57,398 bases of DNA from Eggerthellaceae bacterium (GCA_017459925.1 JAFUCC010000012.1:1-57398), one strand, 5' to 3'. Counted from the stretch's first letter, positions 36,801 through 42,843 are shown. Notes: generated by a model not told the origin, from the letters alone. Numbers and translations: made by a program.

Positions 36801-36928
36801 GCACGTATTACCTGGAAGAGACGACGACGCCAAGCGGCTTCGACGCCTCGCGGAAATGGTTCCGCCTCGATATAAATGAAAGCGGCGTGAGCATGTCGGC
36901 TGCTGCGACGAGCAGGGCTGCGTTATGA
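24869..36928 (+). CDS. Giant multidomain surface protein, candidate modular pilin (4019 residues)
   Basis: A single intact 12,060-base reading frame. Residues 1-16 are a basic leader ending RRDSG, followed by F17 and a hydrophobic helix to about 41 (AAFAFVLSIVAAVVLS), like a prepilin without Glu5; a plain signal anchor is the alternative. Then follow a Ser/Glu-rich region, InlB-like repeats near 379, 457 and 650-725 (YTVTWVDDEG, YMVVWTNDDG), and a Cna-B-like domain near 1090-1198. A first beta-helix module starts near 1202, and two or three Cna-B-like domains span about 1475-1980. A long Cys-rich beta-helix (about 1979-3490) has roughly 40 GGA-I/V-Y turns, and a third module begins near 3498. 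A SpaA-like domain (about 3912-4010, LPYGTYYLEETTTP) ends it. No LPXTG or C-terminal membrane segment is present. It overlaps the next prepilin by ATGA. An adhesive role is inferred. Confidence 0.9.
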   Translation: MGKRVTNEGFARRDSGFSAAFAFVLSIVAAVVLSASIALLAWVPSGDALTAESSESAASTDGVSPDDSSSRDQAASNSGAPSVEKPPSAQPLAEDVAASPVKVVLEKTIVSDSGYHYTVSVEYMSDAGIPEGAELSVAWVMLTPEGYDPNKPEFKDRPTEEEAFVSAAQLAERVSELTKVLDVREGDEAFYTAFLDISLNVDGNVVKLPDGVKVKVTVETDAVEADQANRLRASFFTEKKPGAEHADPLGLEDRSGEPAQDKKYEKGAKVTFETDKLSELGLMGVITAEELAAEQAEAEAATGADNNESVEHEQDVAEPSDETDVETTDAPDSGAAQETPKPSLSTSLVAASNAPLARVVNQYSLLQVADALGEEADSYTVTWVDDEGAMLKTDVVAAGEAPAAPSVPPTKAPTAQYTYAFAGWSNSLDGRVYLDEFPEVTEDVVYVATFTSTVNTYMVVWTNDDGTVLETDEDVPYGTMPEYNGAEPSKDGYRFGLWEPDVAPVEGDVTYKAVFTQSPVEFLVRDHSTGAPLSDAHLTLTNDAGIVVWEATTTGSGLVWVKQVGQESAGGDGAEFKPNSTYTLKQTSADSAYICPAGSWTLKVAEDGKTFSLTVNADVSDMSTWRASGPYGARFYLDNVAASTVTYKYNYPAGITPEPEDEKSSLPELAYDYRYLVQHEDPAIDGYTFVGWQVDGTSTYAHEGDTISLDTLSRATHTMVAQWRIPLSVQAYTYAKGDRDHAMLEEGSEGIYAIPVERSLTFGSLANMAEAYGQQNTAVHELGASTDYSFAFATLQPASGEAFRVYAMQYDAAIHAWQYKESEGADWTNIDKGAQLNLYYTQDLVEVKWVQELEDGSFTVLDAAQFPGKSVAVSYDWVSTDALVSSSERPVVQGSSYYSYLGFGDADAASSSALSKSQLQSFSLKNSEDGFRFSESGSGDGEPVAGDTIFVVYSETPPESSVLLAIENHSEWPYKVSSIFVGGELAANDWLANGNAVLVNDDGTLQVMAAQDTVAADATSHLVLLGAGAKAFVVDGGFIEEAAAGTIASAAVASSTQIVRTTLVKTSNTENGLANTKSVTRGVLEEAPAEVVVSFDSDLSDLAVSKTWSDDSYPSGFKVDFALYENSKACTTDAANARGVYTMQGDEWAITIPNLPTRLAYSVSETAVRNSAGNDITADFQATYTDDEEQRAIAVYNTRTSDVCQVGDRKFRTVKEAVEYIEGAGMTTATIEMLSDYIMAESGSVEIPSGYSITLTSVDVDNPNTITRGFAGAAEFFAVHGGLTIENVKLTGQLGKAIMAKDGNGGLVHVAAGAVLTAGDGAQLAYGRASNGSAIYAESGATVNLDGVRVTSCQAISGGAVGVADDTVRIRVSGDTYVHDNRDGDNRDQYNLFLDQDSNEVIQVVGEGLGSNALVGVRVPNGDSASTQYNAHGAPAKPFATYAESAKNDNLAKLTNDRLNSSYSNYGSASEILPNTVVWGETFNFTVNVQWLDDKFNEESPVPDGAQVTLRLNNGYVTPRADGVVPTTVVLVGSDSMTYTFEGLARYDGSGNPYKYTVSETSIAPTEYRRVIFAGDKAVNDNPLTYSAATGNDQVAFVSNYYRYTELTVEKKAENLPAGQTISASFSVYRVAKDGMVDQNGIRYGGVGSVSDLPLALRNTEFTTEGGNRWHKDLGGSQVKFHKFYDIAFREFEYNATSGIGALKDGTDWQPGDVVRFSETGDCSVRGEDEAWHALGTRVPDSYIQFSRQDGRGGVESAGGTSAGKGCTIRNVVSSGSGTYTFTKESHDLSSDYYYYVVETQVSESGGMGRVIGDSHKLVATYDPQYEYDQLAQKVTVTNTYRNWLSVDKRWSDDVTNPGTCEFEVYRVLGATGSTAEYLDDPVKFEQLVKANFDQWVQDGKVAKQNELSFSLPETDTDSWVHVLEDLDVEGGVYFAREVRSGGIAILNPDVSDTKTSVDAVYSYDKNVNQITVKNLSGVLCKIDDRSGEHPFRTLKDALAYGRTRENGESNTEFTIQMLRDYSIPSSDIMQIASGEHITLTTASTVATGAKVFVYSGDAGKTKATIERKAGNTWPFVTMAGTAGASEGTSFTLENIELDGGSTSVNFRIGNTTYYNGGLIYATNATVVLQEGGMDSGGDGTGVVVRNGKANNGGAIYAVSSNVSVSDAAFENCVSTDTNGSVDRGGGAIWTSGISTMVENSTFAACTAARAGGAVASMYKSAEGDGGEETVITGCTFTDCTSNYYGGAVYSRNATLTVGGEDASDACTFTRCEAMYRGGGVHHENTMGTTDVRNCTFDECKMTAAVGSNTNANGGGGLCTEANVLNLRDCTFTNGYAYVRGGGAIHFNLSAEASNVSNCTFTNCTTQVSGGGGLEDVALTQTISDCTFTDCAAPGSAGGGIDVGHFNYDKNVVVTNCEFTRCEAGGGDGGGGICTGGETLTVIGCTFDECKTIATSGTINGGAISMSPGGEMNEVDVYGCTFTNCAAAYGYGGAIYSKGIVLRVGDHPETGAHTTFTNCSARNDGGAIDHYWRGADGASLFMENVTFSNCTSTAGSGGAVYDGGNSSADTTLVVANVSFADCSAQSGHGGAVRSSAAAVTVSDSDFNNCSARYHGGALGLDLFDTYYEGSSLRVTDSTFSDCNAGIRNEGYYGGAIYTDTEAFELTGREGVITFDNCTSWGAGGAIYHSRGDRESASDTFTDLVFENCVSKSGSGGSIYTCAPSVALTRIAFQDGTCMYSGGAINQNVGANFMDKAQMNVVDCTFKHLHCGVDTTSGSNVHGGAIFTNTRLLTVTGQQEVLTFEDCFARGSGGAICHDRNNNEAVETVITDCSFKECEATRNSGGAVYSNAPVATLTNLSFEGTRSYWSGGAVYRSVADSYIAQSNTTITGCTFKDSEAGYGNTENNTGSHGGAIYDSTLILNVQGQEGVVTFNNTKARGSGGAVYQSRGSEDSAATFTQCSFDTCTASTASGGAIAAWATTLTVRDASFSHVSTRNYGGAIYHEVNGSSETRFANGATRLSHIVVNDATTQNESGGGVSTSARTLVVDGQGGESSFTDCTARKAGGAIRHNNANVAATTTISDCDFTRCEGAADEGGGVWTQATRAVLSRCDFVDCTAYSNGGGLCHRITNSDQVATCSTTVEGCSFTNCDSTNQWGGGMRAETLTLDVTSTSFDGCDARWGGGGIYQARNSEGSTFTLDGCGFANCTVWDTQDNYETGGGAVNAKARVLDFKESVFEDCSAKNRGGIIMHADVKAAAEATIADCRLSGGEVSEGNGQGGGIYFTMTDATLIRTTIENCSASARGGAIYKHNSYSLPLVLDDCELTGNYAGNYGGAVFFDSNNTITLRNGTSITGNTLGTTTVENAAGVYILQDRGQATLVLGSVDAEDDTITVYDNTTSSDMQSNVRLIRSGTYDKKTQRYYDRADSVSLLSNLTKPGVGATGSIGVVNPGPENTQFGVGDVGGHTGVEYIVSDIDTQYGKLDPADHEHKKIIWYAPPVCKITDQYGWPLYYGPEKKTATFTSLKDAIEVLNVLTPGYLRDNDDVEPTQLQIQMLVPNYTLGEATPALKRDVTLTTANPGPTEFDYPMNATSATATVMRGAAATAGSLFTVSPGVGLTVKAITLDGGNRSELPLVVPANGGIVNVQTNASVTLSEGAVLCNSAVSDGNNGGAVYVTGGTNPDVPALVMDANATVSDCLAGNGAGVYLTGGVLFEMNDAPHIEGCTASKAGGAVYVSPYATMSFADNPNAVIRDNAVADASGAGAGIYLPDNNSKLNLKLGRAAVIADNYVLGTDDDTRQNGFESYPLLRQDIFLGESGEPATSIVLTGDLSMDAGDIWVWADNATHYKTETQFAVIATDASGNPSFTPRDSSLALLRNARDDVDSENDTDSHLYGIQEDGVNVIWSYNTGSAKVVLRKVAYEDGSYDSLQGAVFTVYKGRSTRPYVVRHDDGTQETLSGLQSGDAGVFWIGVLPYGTYYLEETTTPSGFDASRKWFRLDINESGVSMSAAATSRAAL
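31200..34920 (+). repeat. Internal beta-helix repeat region of the giant gene
   Basis: The encoded protein repeats the pattern C-x-F-x-x-C followed after 5-10 residues by GG-A/G-I/V. Repeated codons produce many similar GGCGGCGCCATTTAC strings. Between about 32824 and 34000 a larger unit repeats every 372-391 bases (about 124-130 residues). Each unit starts GGAIYTDT, GGAIFTNT, GGAIYDST or GGGVSTSA and then has V-x-GQ-x-x-V-x-x-F-x-N/D-C. The region could change length by recombination. Confidence 0.8.
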
Positions 36929-37746
36929 GCGCTCGGATGAACAGTCAAGAGCGCCAAGAGCGGTCGACGCGCGGAGCATCGCTGCCGCTCGTCCTGCTGC
37001 TTTTCCTCGTTTGCGCCATGGCGTCCTCCATCGTCTTGGCTGCAGCTTCAGCTGCGGCGGGACGCACGGCGGGCCTTGCCGAATCAGACCAGCTCTACTA
37101 CAGCGCCTCTTCGGCGGCGCGGTTGTTCAGCGACGAGATCGCGGGGGATGATGGAAGCGGCCGCACGGTAACGGTGCTCCTTTCCCAGGAGCTCTCGGCA
37201 GATGGCTCAACCGCGGTTGGCGCGCCCACGCTTGCGCTGCTGCGCGACGGCACCACGCGCGTCGACCCTGAAGCCGGCTGCACGCTGTTGGAGCGGGCGA
37301 CGTTCTTCGCGCTGTTCGGTCGCGATTTCGAAACCGCTCAAGCCGCTCAGCAGTGGGTGGCTTCATCTGGCGTCTCGTGGGACGACTGGCTCGACACGTA
37401 TGAAAGCGCGTTTCCTGGCCAGGCTTTTGCCACGTTCACGTTGCAACATGACAACTCGCTCGACGCCAAAGCCCGCGCCGCGCTCGACTTGCAGGTGCGT
37501 GCAGAGGTCGACGCGGAGGGCAACCTGCTCTTCCGTTTCCTCGAGCCCGATGCGGACGCATCGAAAGACGATGGCGTTCTGCTGACGCTCACGTGTTCGG
37601 GTGATTATGATGCCCAGCGCATAGACGCACGCGCTGACGCCTCGAATAACGCACCTTCCAATGCCGCCATGTATGACGTGCAAACCATTATCGTCACATG
37701 GAAGCCGTCGGGCATCGAAGGGGGTGTGGGCTCTCATGCAGCTTAG
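36925..37746 (+). CDS. PilX/GspK-like minor prepilin lacking Glu5 (273 residues)
   Basis: A basic N-terminus ends RSTRG, then comes the helix ASLPLVLLLFLVCAMASSIV, which has no glutamate at mature position 5. This resembles PilX_N-type and GspK-type tip subunits and parallels the 208-residue protein at 22128. The remaining 230 residues are extracellular, acidic and unrecognised (GDDGSGRTVTVLLSQEL, DAKARAALDLQVRAEVD). The gene overlaps the giant gene by ATGA and the next prepilin gene by 11 bases, which ties its production directly to that of the giant protein. The two E5-less subunits could meet at the filament tip; this is inference. Confidence 0.83.
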   Translation: MSARMNSQERQERSTRGASLPLVLLLFLVCAMASSIVLAAASAAAGRTAGLAESDQLYYSASSAARLFSDEIAGDDGSGRTVTVLLSQELSADGSTAVGAPTLALLRDGTTRVDPEAGCTLLERATFFALFGRDFETAQAAQQWVASSGVSWDDWLDTYESAFPGQAFATFTLQHDNSLDAKARAALDLQVRAEVDAEGNLLFRFLEPDADASKDDGVLLTLTCSGDYDAQRIDARADASNNAPSNAAMYDVQTIIVTWKPSGIEGGVGSHAA

Positions 37747-38095
37747 CTCGAAACTGCGCTCCCAACGGGGTGAGAGCATTACCGAGGTGCTCGTGGCGAC
37801 TGCCATCGGCGGCTTGGCTCTGCTGATGCTTGCCATGGCGATATCGGTTGCCGTTCACATGGCCACGACGAGCCGCAGTTCCTTGGATGAGTACTATACA
37901 GCCAACAATGCGATCGCCGAAGCGAAGGCGACCTCTCTCGGCATCGGGGAAGTGGCCCTTGCGCCCCCGTCGGGCGACGAGATTTCGCTTGCGGGCGACG
38001 ATCTGCAGGTGCGCTACTACCGCTTCGATAGCGACAAAGCCGGGCTCGATTCCGTCATCGCCTACGAAGAGGATTCCGAAGCGGGTGGTGCCTGA
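37736..38095 (+). CDS. Small minor prepilin (119 residues), second cassette
   Basis: The ATG at 37736 (MQLSSKLRSQRGESITE) follows GAAGGGGGTGTGGG and overlaps the upstream gene by 11 bases. The cleavage motif SQRG-ESITE has Glu at mature position 5 and, as in the 119-residue paralogue at 22751, Glu rather than Phe at position 1. The helix is VLVATAIGGLALLMLAMAIS. About 75 further residues form a small domain (DDLQVRYYRFDSDKAGL). The equal length and shared signal support a duplicated cassette. The stop overlaps the next start (TGATG). Confidence 0.87.
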   Translation: MQLSSKLRSQRGESITEVLVATAIGGLALLMLAMAISVAVHMATTSRSSLDEYYTANNAIAEAKATSLGIGEVALAPPSGDEISLAGDDLQVRYYRFDSDKAGLDSVIAYEEDSEAGGA

Positions 38096-38679
38096 TGAAG
38101 GCGCGGAGGCAAGCCGGCTTCACGTTCGTCGAAACGCTCATGGCGTTGCTCATTTTCGTGCTGCTCACTGCCGTTGTGGCGGCGGGCATTCCCACGGCAT
38201 ATCGCACGTATATCGGCGTGGTGAACAGCTCGAACGCCCAGCTCGCCCTTTCCGCCACGACGTCTGCGCTGCGCGATGAGCTGGGCATGGCCCAGCAGGT
38301 GGCGCAGATAACGCGCAATGGCGAGACCGTCGTGTGCTTCGAGACGCCTGCCGGGTATTGGGAGAGTATCGGCAACGCCGCCGAGGAAGACGGGCATGCG
38401 GGCCTGATCGTGCAAGTGTATGCTCCCGGCGCAACCGGTCCCGGGGAGCCGCTGGGCGAGCCTCGTGAGCTCGTGCCCGATGCGTCGTTTGCCGCTGCGC
38501 GTGGTTACGAGGGGAAGATGCACCTGCTGATGGGCCCTGTCGTCTACGCTGACGGCGTCTTCACGGTAAACGACCTGAAGGTTCAAGTCGAAGGCGATAC
38601 GCTGCTAGAACTACCGAAATACGAAGTGCGGGCCGCGTTGGCTCCCGATAATGCCGCCAATGCGGCGGTTGGCTCCTAG
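38095..38679 (+). CDS. Minor prepilin (194 residues)
   Basis: A prepilin signal RQAG-FTFVE (Glu5) with the helix TLMALLIFVLLTAVVAAGIP. The remaining 150 residues resemble PilW/PilJ-type minor pilins in overall form (an N-terminal helix with ALSATTSALRDELGMAQQV), without added adhesive modules. It occupies the place that the FIVAR-bearing prepilin (23114) holds in the first cassette, and so may be the unadorned version of that subunit. The start overlaps the previous stop by one base. Confidence 0.87.
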   Translation: MKARRQAGFTFVETLMALLIFVLLTAVVAAGIPTAYRTYIGVVNSSNAQLALSATTSALRDELGMAQQVAQITRNGETVVCFETPAGYWESIGNAAEEDGHAGLIVQVYAPGATGPGEPLGEPRELVPDASFAAARGYEGKMHLLMGPVVYADGVFTVNDLKVQVEGDTLLELPKYEVRAALAPDNAANAAVGS

Positions 38680-38690
38680 GATGGCATGAC

Positions 38691-41072
38691 ATGCGACAAC
38701 GCGTAGAAAAAGCAACGAGGAACACGGCTGGCTTCACGATGCTGGAGGTCTTGCTGTCCGTTGCCCTCCTGATAATCGTCGCAGGGCTCATCTTCATTGG
38801 CGTGACCCAGTACATGCGCTCGTTGTACCAGCGGGAGATGGACGAGACCGCCAAGGAAATCTACATCGCCGCGCAAACCCACCTCATGCTCTCAGACGAC
38901 TTCGGCACCTTTGCAGGCCGCACGCTGCGTGGCACTAAGGACAACGTTTCGGAGGAGGGCCGTGCCGCCAAGGACGGCAGTGATGTGTATTACTTCGTCG
39001 TGGGAGGCGAGGATACCGACCGCGACGACCTCGATAACAACCGAAGCGTCCTTTCCGCGATGCTGCCGTGGGGCTCCATTGACGAGACGGTGCGCGGCGA
39101 TGGAAGCTACATTGTGCGATACCACTATGCGCAGACGGGATCGACCGTGCTCGACGTGTTTTACGCTGATCCACATGGCCGCTATCCCTATACGTTTGAT
39201 GATGCCGACTTCTCGGCGCTGTTCACGGCGGATACATACCGAGGCGAATCGGGTTCTTCGGCGCGAGCGGATTACAACGGGGCCGTCATCGGGTATTACG
39301 GCGGTGAGATGACGCGCGTCGACACGGGCGACCTGCCTGTTCCCAAGCTGCGGGTGAGCAACGCGGAGGAACTCACCGCAACGGTCGAGAACCGCGCGGC
39401 ATTTGCCGGCAAGGCGACACTAGAGCTATATGTCACCGGCAAGGTGAGCGGCGCCGTGTACGGACCACTCGTCCTGGGTTCGTCTGACGACATGATCATC
39501 ATCGACAGCGTAACGCAGGCGGACAAGCATTTCGCAAGCCTGCAAAGCGTGAACGGGCACGAGTTCATTCCCGGCGAGGATATCGAGGTGCAAGCATTCG
39601 CCATATCGAAGGAGTCTCTGCGCATGACGAAAAGCGCGAAGCGCACTACGAACAGTTTGTTCGCATCGTCGGGCGCGCTGAGCATGCAGGATGTAATTCG
39701 GGCGGTGCTTTCCCTGGGCGGTACCGCGGGTGGAAACGCGCAGTCTCAGGGCGGAGCGGGACAAGCGGATTCTTCCCAGAAGCATTACGTGCGCATTGCG
39801 AACATGCGTCATCTGGAGAACCTCGACAAGGACATTTCCCGGTACGATAGCGCTTCTGCGGCGAAACTGGGTAGTGACGCTGTATATGAGCAAGTCACCG
39901 ACTTGTCCTGGTCAGATTTCCGCAAGCGGGCAGTTGGCGTCAGCGCTTCGGCGGAGGACACTGCCCAAAGCAGCGCCGTGCAGGTGTACGACATCAATGG
40001 GCAGCCGTATGGCTCGCCTGGCTCGTACCGGCCTGTCAACCCCGATGCAGGGCTGAATCTCGTGTACGAGGGGTCTGCCCACCGTGTCTCCGACGTCTTG
40101 GTGCCCGAGGAGGCGGGGGCAGGCGAAGCGGGCTTGTTCGGCTTGCTTCAGAACGCAAGCGTGTCGAATCTCGAATTGGTGAACTTCAGCCTCGTTGGCA
40201 ATCGCGATGTCGGCGGCTTGGCAGGCAAGGCGCTGAGTTCGCGCATCAACAACGTTCTCGTGCACAACGACGCGGCCGACGGTGGTGACGCGGCGTTCGA
40301 GTTCCTCAGCGCAAGCGGCAGTGCGGGTGGCCTTGTGGGGGCTCTCGAGCAGGAGAGCCGCGTTTCCGGTTGCGGCGCGGCCGTGTACGTGCGCACCGGC
40401 GGCGACTACGCGGGCGGGCTCATAGGCTACGTGTCTGGCGCTGCGACGGTTGCGAACTCCTATGCAGCGGGTCACACGACGGAAGGCCGTTACCTCAAAA
40501 CGACCGATGGCGGAGTCGCTGGCCGTGTGAACGTGGTGGCCGCAAGTTCAGCTGGCGGCCTTGTCGGCGCGCCCGCATTTGCGGACTTCACGGTGCTGAA
40601 CTGCTATTCCACCTGTTCGGTACAGGCAGGTTCAAACGCGGGTGGGCTGCTTGGCTGGATGGGATCCGGCAGTGTCGAGAATTGCTACGCGACCGGCCTC
40701 GTGCTCTCCTCGACAGAGGGCGGAAGCGTCGGTGGTCTTGTGGGGTCGGCGGGCAGCGCCTCGTACAGCAGTTGCCGCTACCTCGATTTGGTCAACAACG
40801 CGCGTGGCGTCGCTGCAGCTGGCAACGGCAGCCTCGAAGGCGTTTCCCCCTTCGACAGCAGCGCAAGCGAGTACAATCGTTTCGCCGCGAATTCCGCGCG
40901 CGCATTCCCATATGATGGTACCCTTTCAGATACGTACCCCTACCCGGTTGTAGGCGAGTTGGGCGGACAGAGCGTGGTTGATGGCAGCGCAACTGCTTTG
41001 ACGAAACACCTCGTCGCCCATTATGGCGACTGGCCTATGGTCGAAACCCTCGTGGTTAACGTGCGCGGGTAA
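38691..41072 (+). CDS. Modular prepilin with GLUG-type repeats (793 residues)
   Basis: The signal NTAG-FTMLE (Glu5) and helix VLLSVALLIIVAGLIFIGV open the protein. A central region of about 350 residues follows, containing the string HYVRIANMRHLENLDKDIS, similar to the RHLENITT stretch in the 799-residue protein at 19720. The C-terminal part (about 460-790) has GLUG-like motifs: EAGLFGLL, NLELVNFSLVG, RDVGGLAGKA, SAGGLVGAL, YAGGLIGYV, SAGGLVGA, NAGGLLGWM and SVGGLVGSA. It is therefore a true paralogue of the 799-residue prepilin, but more GC-rich. It ends the second cassette, 29 bases before pilB. Confidence 0.9.
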   Translation: MRQRVEKATRNTAGFTMLEVLLSVALLIIVAGLIFIGVTQYMRSLYQREMDETAKEIYIAAQTHLMLSDDFGTFAGRTLRGTKDNVSEEGRAAKDGSDVYYFVVGGEDTDRDDLDNNRSVLSAMLPWGSIDETVRGDGSYIVRYHYAQTGSTVLDVFYADPHGRYPYTFDDADFSALFTADTYRGESGSSARADYNGAVIGYYGGEMTRVDTGDLPVPKLRVSNAEELTATVENRAAFAGKATLELYVTGKVSGAVYGPLVLGSSDDMIIIDSVTQADKHFASLQSVNGHEFIPGEDIEVQAFAISKESLRMTKSAKRTTNSLFASSGALSMQDVIRAVLSLGGTAGGNAQSQGGAGQADSSQKHYVRIANMRHLENLDKDISRYDSASAAKLGSDAVYEQVTDLSWSDFRKRAVGVSASAEDTAQSSAVQVYDINGQPYGSPGSYRPVNPDAGLNLVYEGSAHRVSDVLVPEEAGAGEAGLFGLLQNASVSNLELVNFSLVGNRDVGGLAGKALSSRINNVLVHNDAADGGDAAFEFLSASGSAGGLVGALEQESRVSGCGAAVYVRTGGDYAGGLIGYVSGAATVANSYAAGHTTEGRYLKTTDGGVAGRVNVVAASSAGGLVGAPAFADFTVLNCYSTCSVQAGSNAGGLLGWMGSGSVENCYATGLVLSSTEGGSVGGLVGSAGSASYSSCRYLDLVNNARGVAAAGNGSLEGVSPFDSSASEYNRFAANSARAFPYDGTLSDTYPYPVVGELGGQSVVDGSATALTKHLVAHYGDWPMVETLVVNVRG

Positions 41073-41101
41073 CGCAGCGGATATAAAGGAAGGCATTGTA
41101 G

Positions 41102-42790
41102 ATGAAATACATGCGATTGGGCGACCTACTGGTAGACGCAGGCGTCATTACCGACGAACAGCTTGGCGCTGCGCTGAAGTCCCAGAAGGAAAGCAAGCGC
41201 CGCTTGGGCGACGAGCTCATCAAGACGGGCATTATCACCGAGCGTCAGCTCATCGATGCTCTCATGATGCAGCTCGGCATCGACTACGTCGATCTGTCCA
41301 CGACCGACATCCCGCCGGAGATGGCGCAGATTCTTCCCAAGAACATCGCCAAGAAGAATTCCATCGTGCCCATTCGCACGCGAGGCGACGAACTGTACCT
41401 CGCCATGGCCGACCCGCTGAACTTCATCGCCATTGAAGAGGCGCGTACGGCCACGCGCAAGCGCATCACGCCGGTCATCGCCACGCAAAGCGGCATCGAC
41501 CGCGCCATTTCAGCCCTGTACGGCACCGAGGGTGCGAAGCGGGCCATCCGCGAAATGCAGCAAGAGGGCACGCGCGAAACCGATTACGTGGGTACCCAGG
41601 TTTCCGACATGACGGAAACCGAGAGCGCAGCTCCCTCCATCCGCCTGGTCGACAGCATCATCGAGCGAGGCATTTCCGATAAGGCCTCCGACATCCATAT
41701 CGAGCCGCAAGAAGATGTCGTGAACGTGCGCATGCGCGTCGACGGCATGCTTCACAACACGCTGACCATCCCGAAAGAGCTGCAGCAATCCGTGACCAGC
41801 CGCATAAAGATCATGTGCAACATGGACGTCACCGAGCGCCGTATACCGCAAGACGGCCGCGCAATCGTGCGCATCCGCATGCATGAAGCCGACCTGCGCT
41901 GCTCTACGCTGCCCACCGTGCATGGCGAAAAGATCGTCATGCGAATCCTCGATCGGGATACTCAGCAAGACACCGCCGAACAGCTCGGCTTTTATGGCCA
42001 CAACCTGGCGGTGTATCACAAGCTCATCGAGAACACGCAGGGCGTTATCCTGCTTGTCGGCCCGACGGGTTCAGGCAAGTCGTCCACGCTGTTCGCGATG
42101 ATTAACGCCCTGAACACCGAAAACGTCAACATCGTCACGCTGGAGGACCCGGTCGAGTACAGTATCGACGGCGTGAACCAGGTTCAGGTGAACGAGAAGA
42201 CCGGCATGACGTTCGCGAGCGGCCTGCGCTCTATTCTGCGCCAAGACCCCGATATCGTCTCAGTCGGCGAGATCCGCGACAACGAGACAGCCGAAATCGC
42301 CATGCGCGCTGCCGTGACGGGCCATCTGGTGCTTTCCACGTTGCATACGGGCGATGCGCTTTCCACGCTCGACCGCCTGTCAGATATGGGCATTGAACCG
42401 TTCATGCTGGCCACTGCGCTGAAAGGCGTCATCTCGCAACGTCTGGTGCGCCGCGTCTGCACGCACTGCCGCGAGGCATACACGGCAACGCCCGAGGAGC
42501 TGCGTAATTTGGGGTTCGACCCAAACGCCCAAAATGTTCAGTTCTACCGTGGCCGCGGGTGCCCCGAGTGCTTCAACAGCGGGTATCGAGGGCGCATCGT
42601 CGTGGCCGAGGCCCTTATTGTCGATCGGGCTATCAGCGATGCGATATACCGACACGAATCGCGCGACAAGTTGTTGACGGCTGTGAAGCAAAGCGGATTC
42701 CAACCCATCGTGGCGAATGCCCGTGACTTGGTGCTGCGCGGCATCACCACGGCAGACGAGGTTTACCGCACTATCCACACCACCGATTAG
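41102..42790 (+). CDS. pilB: Type IV pilus assembly ATPase PilB
   Basis: A 562-residue hexameric motor that powers pilin polymerisation on the cytosolic side of the membrane. The N-terminal MshEN-type domain (about 1-145) contains LGDLLVDAGVIT and LGDELIKTGII, the paired repeats that bind cyclic-di-GMP in some relatives. Walker A GPTGSGKSS is near residue 320, the Asp/Glu-rich Walker B segment (DIVSVGEIRDNETA) near 384 and the His box LSTLHTGDA near 414. A four-cysteine zinc site is formed by CTHC near 454 and CPEC near 489. AAAGGAAGG precedes the ATG. Start of the core machinery block pilB-pilT-pilC. Confidence 0.97.
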   Translation: MKYMRLGDLLVDAGVITDEQLGAALKSQKESKRRLGDELIKTGIITERQLIDALMMQLGIDYVDLSTTDIPPEMAQILPKNIAKKNSIVPIRTRGDELYLAMADPLNFIAIEEARTATRKRITPVIATQSGIDRAISALYGTEGAKRAIREMQQEGTRETDYVGTQVSDMTETESAAPSIRLVDSIIERGISDKASDIHIEPQEDVVNVRMRVDGMLHNTLTIPKELQQSVTSRIKIMCNMDVTERRIPQDGRAIVRIRMHEADLRCSTLPTVHGEKIVMRILDRDTQQDTAEQLGFYGHNLAVYHKLIENTQGVILLVGPTGSGKSSTLFAMINALNTENVNIVTLEDPVEYSIDGVNQVQVNEKTGMTFASGLRSILRQDPDIVSVGEIRDNETAEIAMRAAVTGHLVLSTLHTGDALSTLDRLSDMGIEPFMLATALKGVISQRLVRRVCTHCREAYTATPEELRNLGFDPNAQNVQFYRGRGCPECFNSGYRGRIVVAEALIVDRAISDAIYRHESRDKLLTAVKQSGFQPIVANARDLVLRGITTADEVYRTIHTTD

Positions 42791-42791
42791 C

Positions 42792-42818
42792 AATCAATTA
42801 CCTCGGAGGAAATTGATT
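42792..42818. repeat. PalA palindrome between pilB and pilT
   Basis: A perfect 27-bp palindrome around CCTCGGAGG (AATCAATTACCTCGGAGG, then AAATTGATT), directly after the pilB stop. It could form an intra-operon hairpin. It is identical to the copy at 50866 apart from the central bases. Confidence 0.88.
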
Positions 42819-42843
42819 ATCTCGACAGGACAAGAGGCTGAAC

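Noticed and set aside
24869-36928. Sortase-anchored LPXTG adhesin
   Set aside because: The C-terminus was read to the stop. There is no LPXTG-like motif, hydrophobic segment or basic tail, and no sortase gene is in the window.
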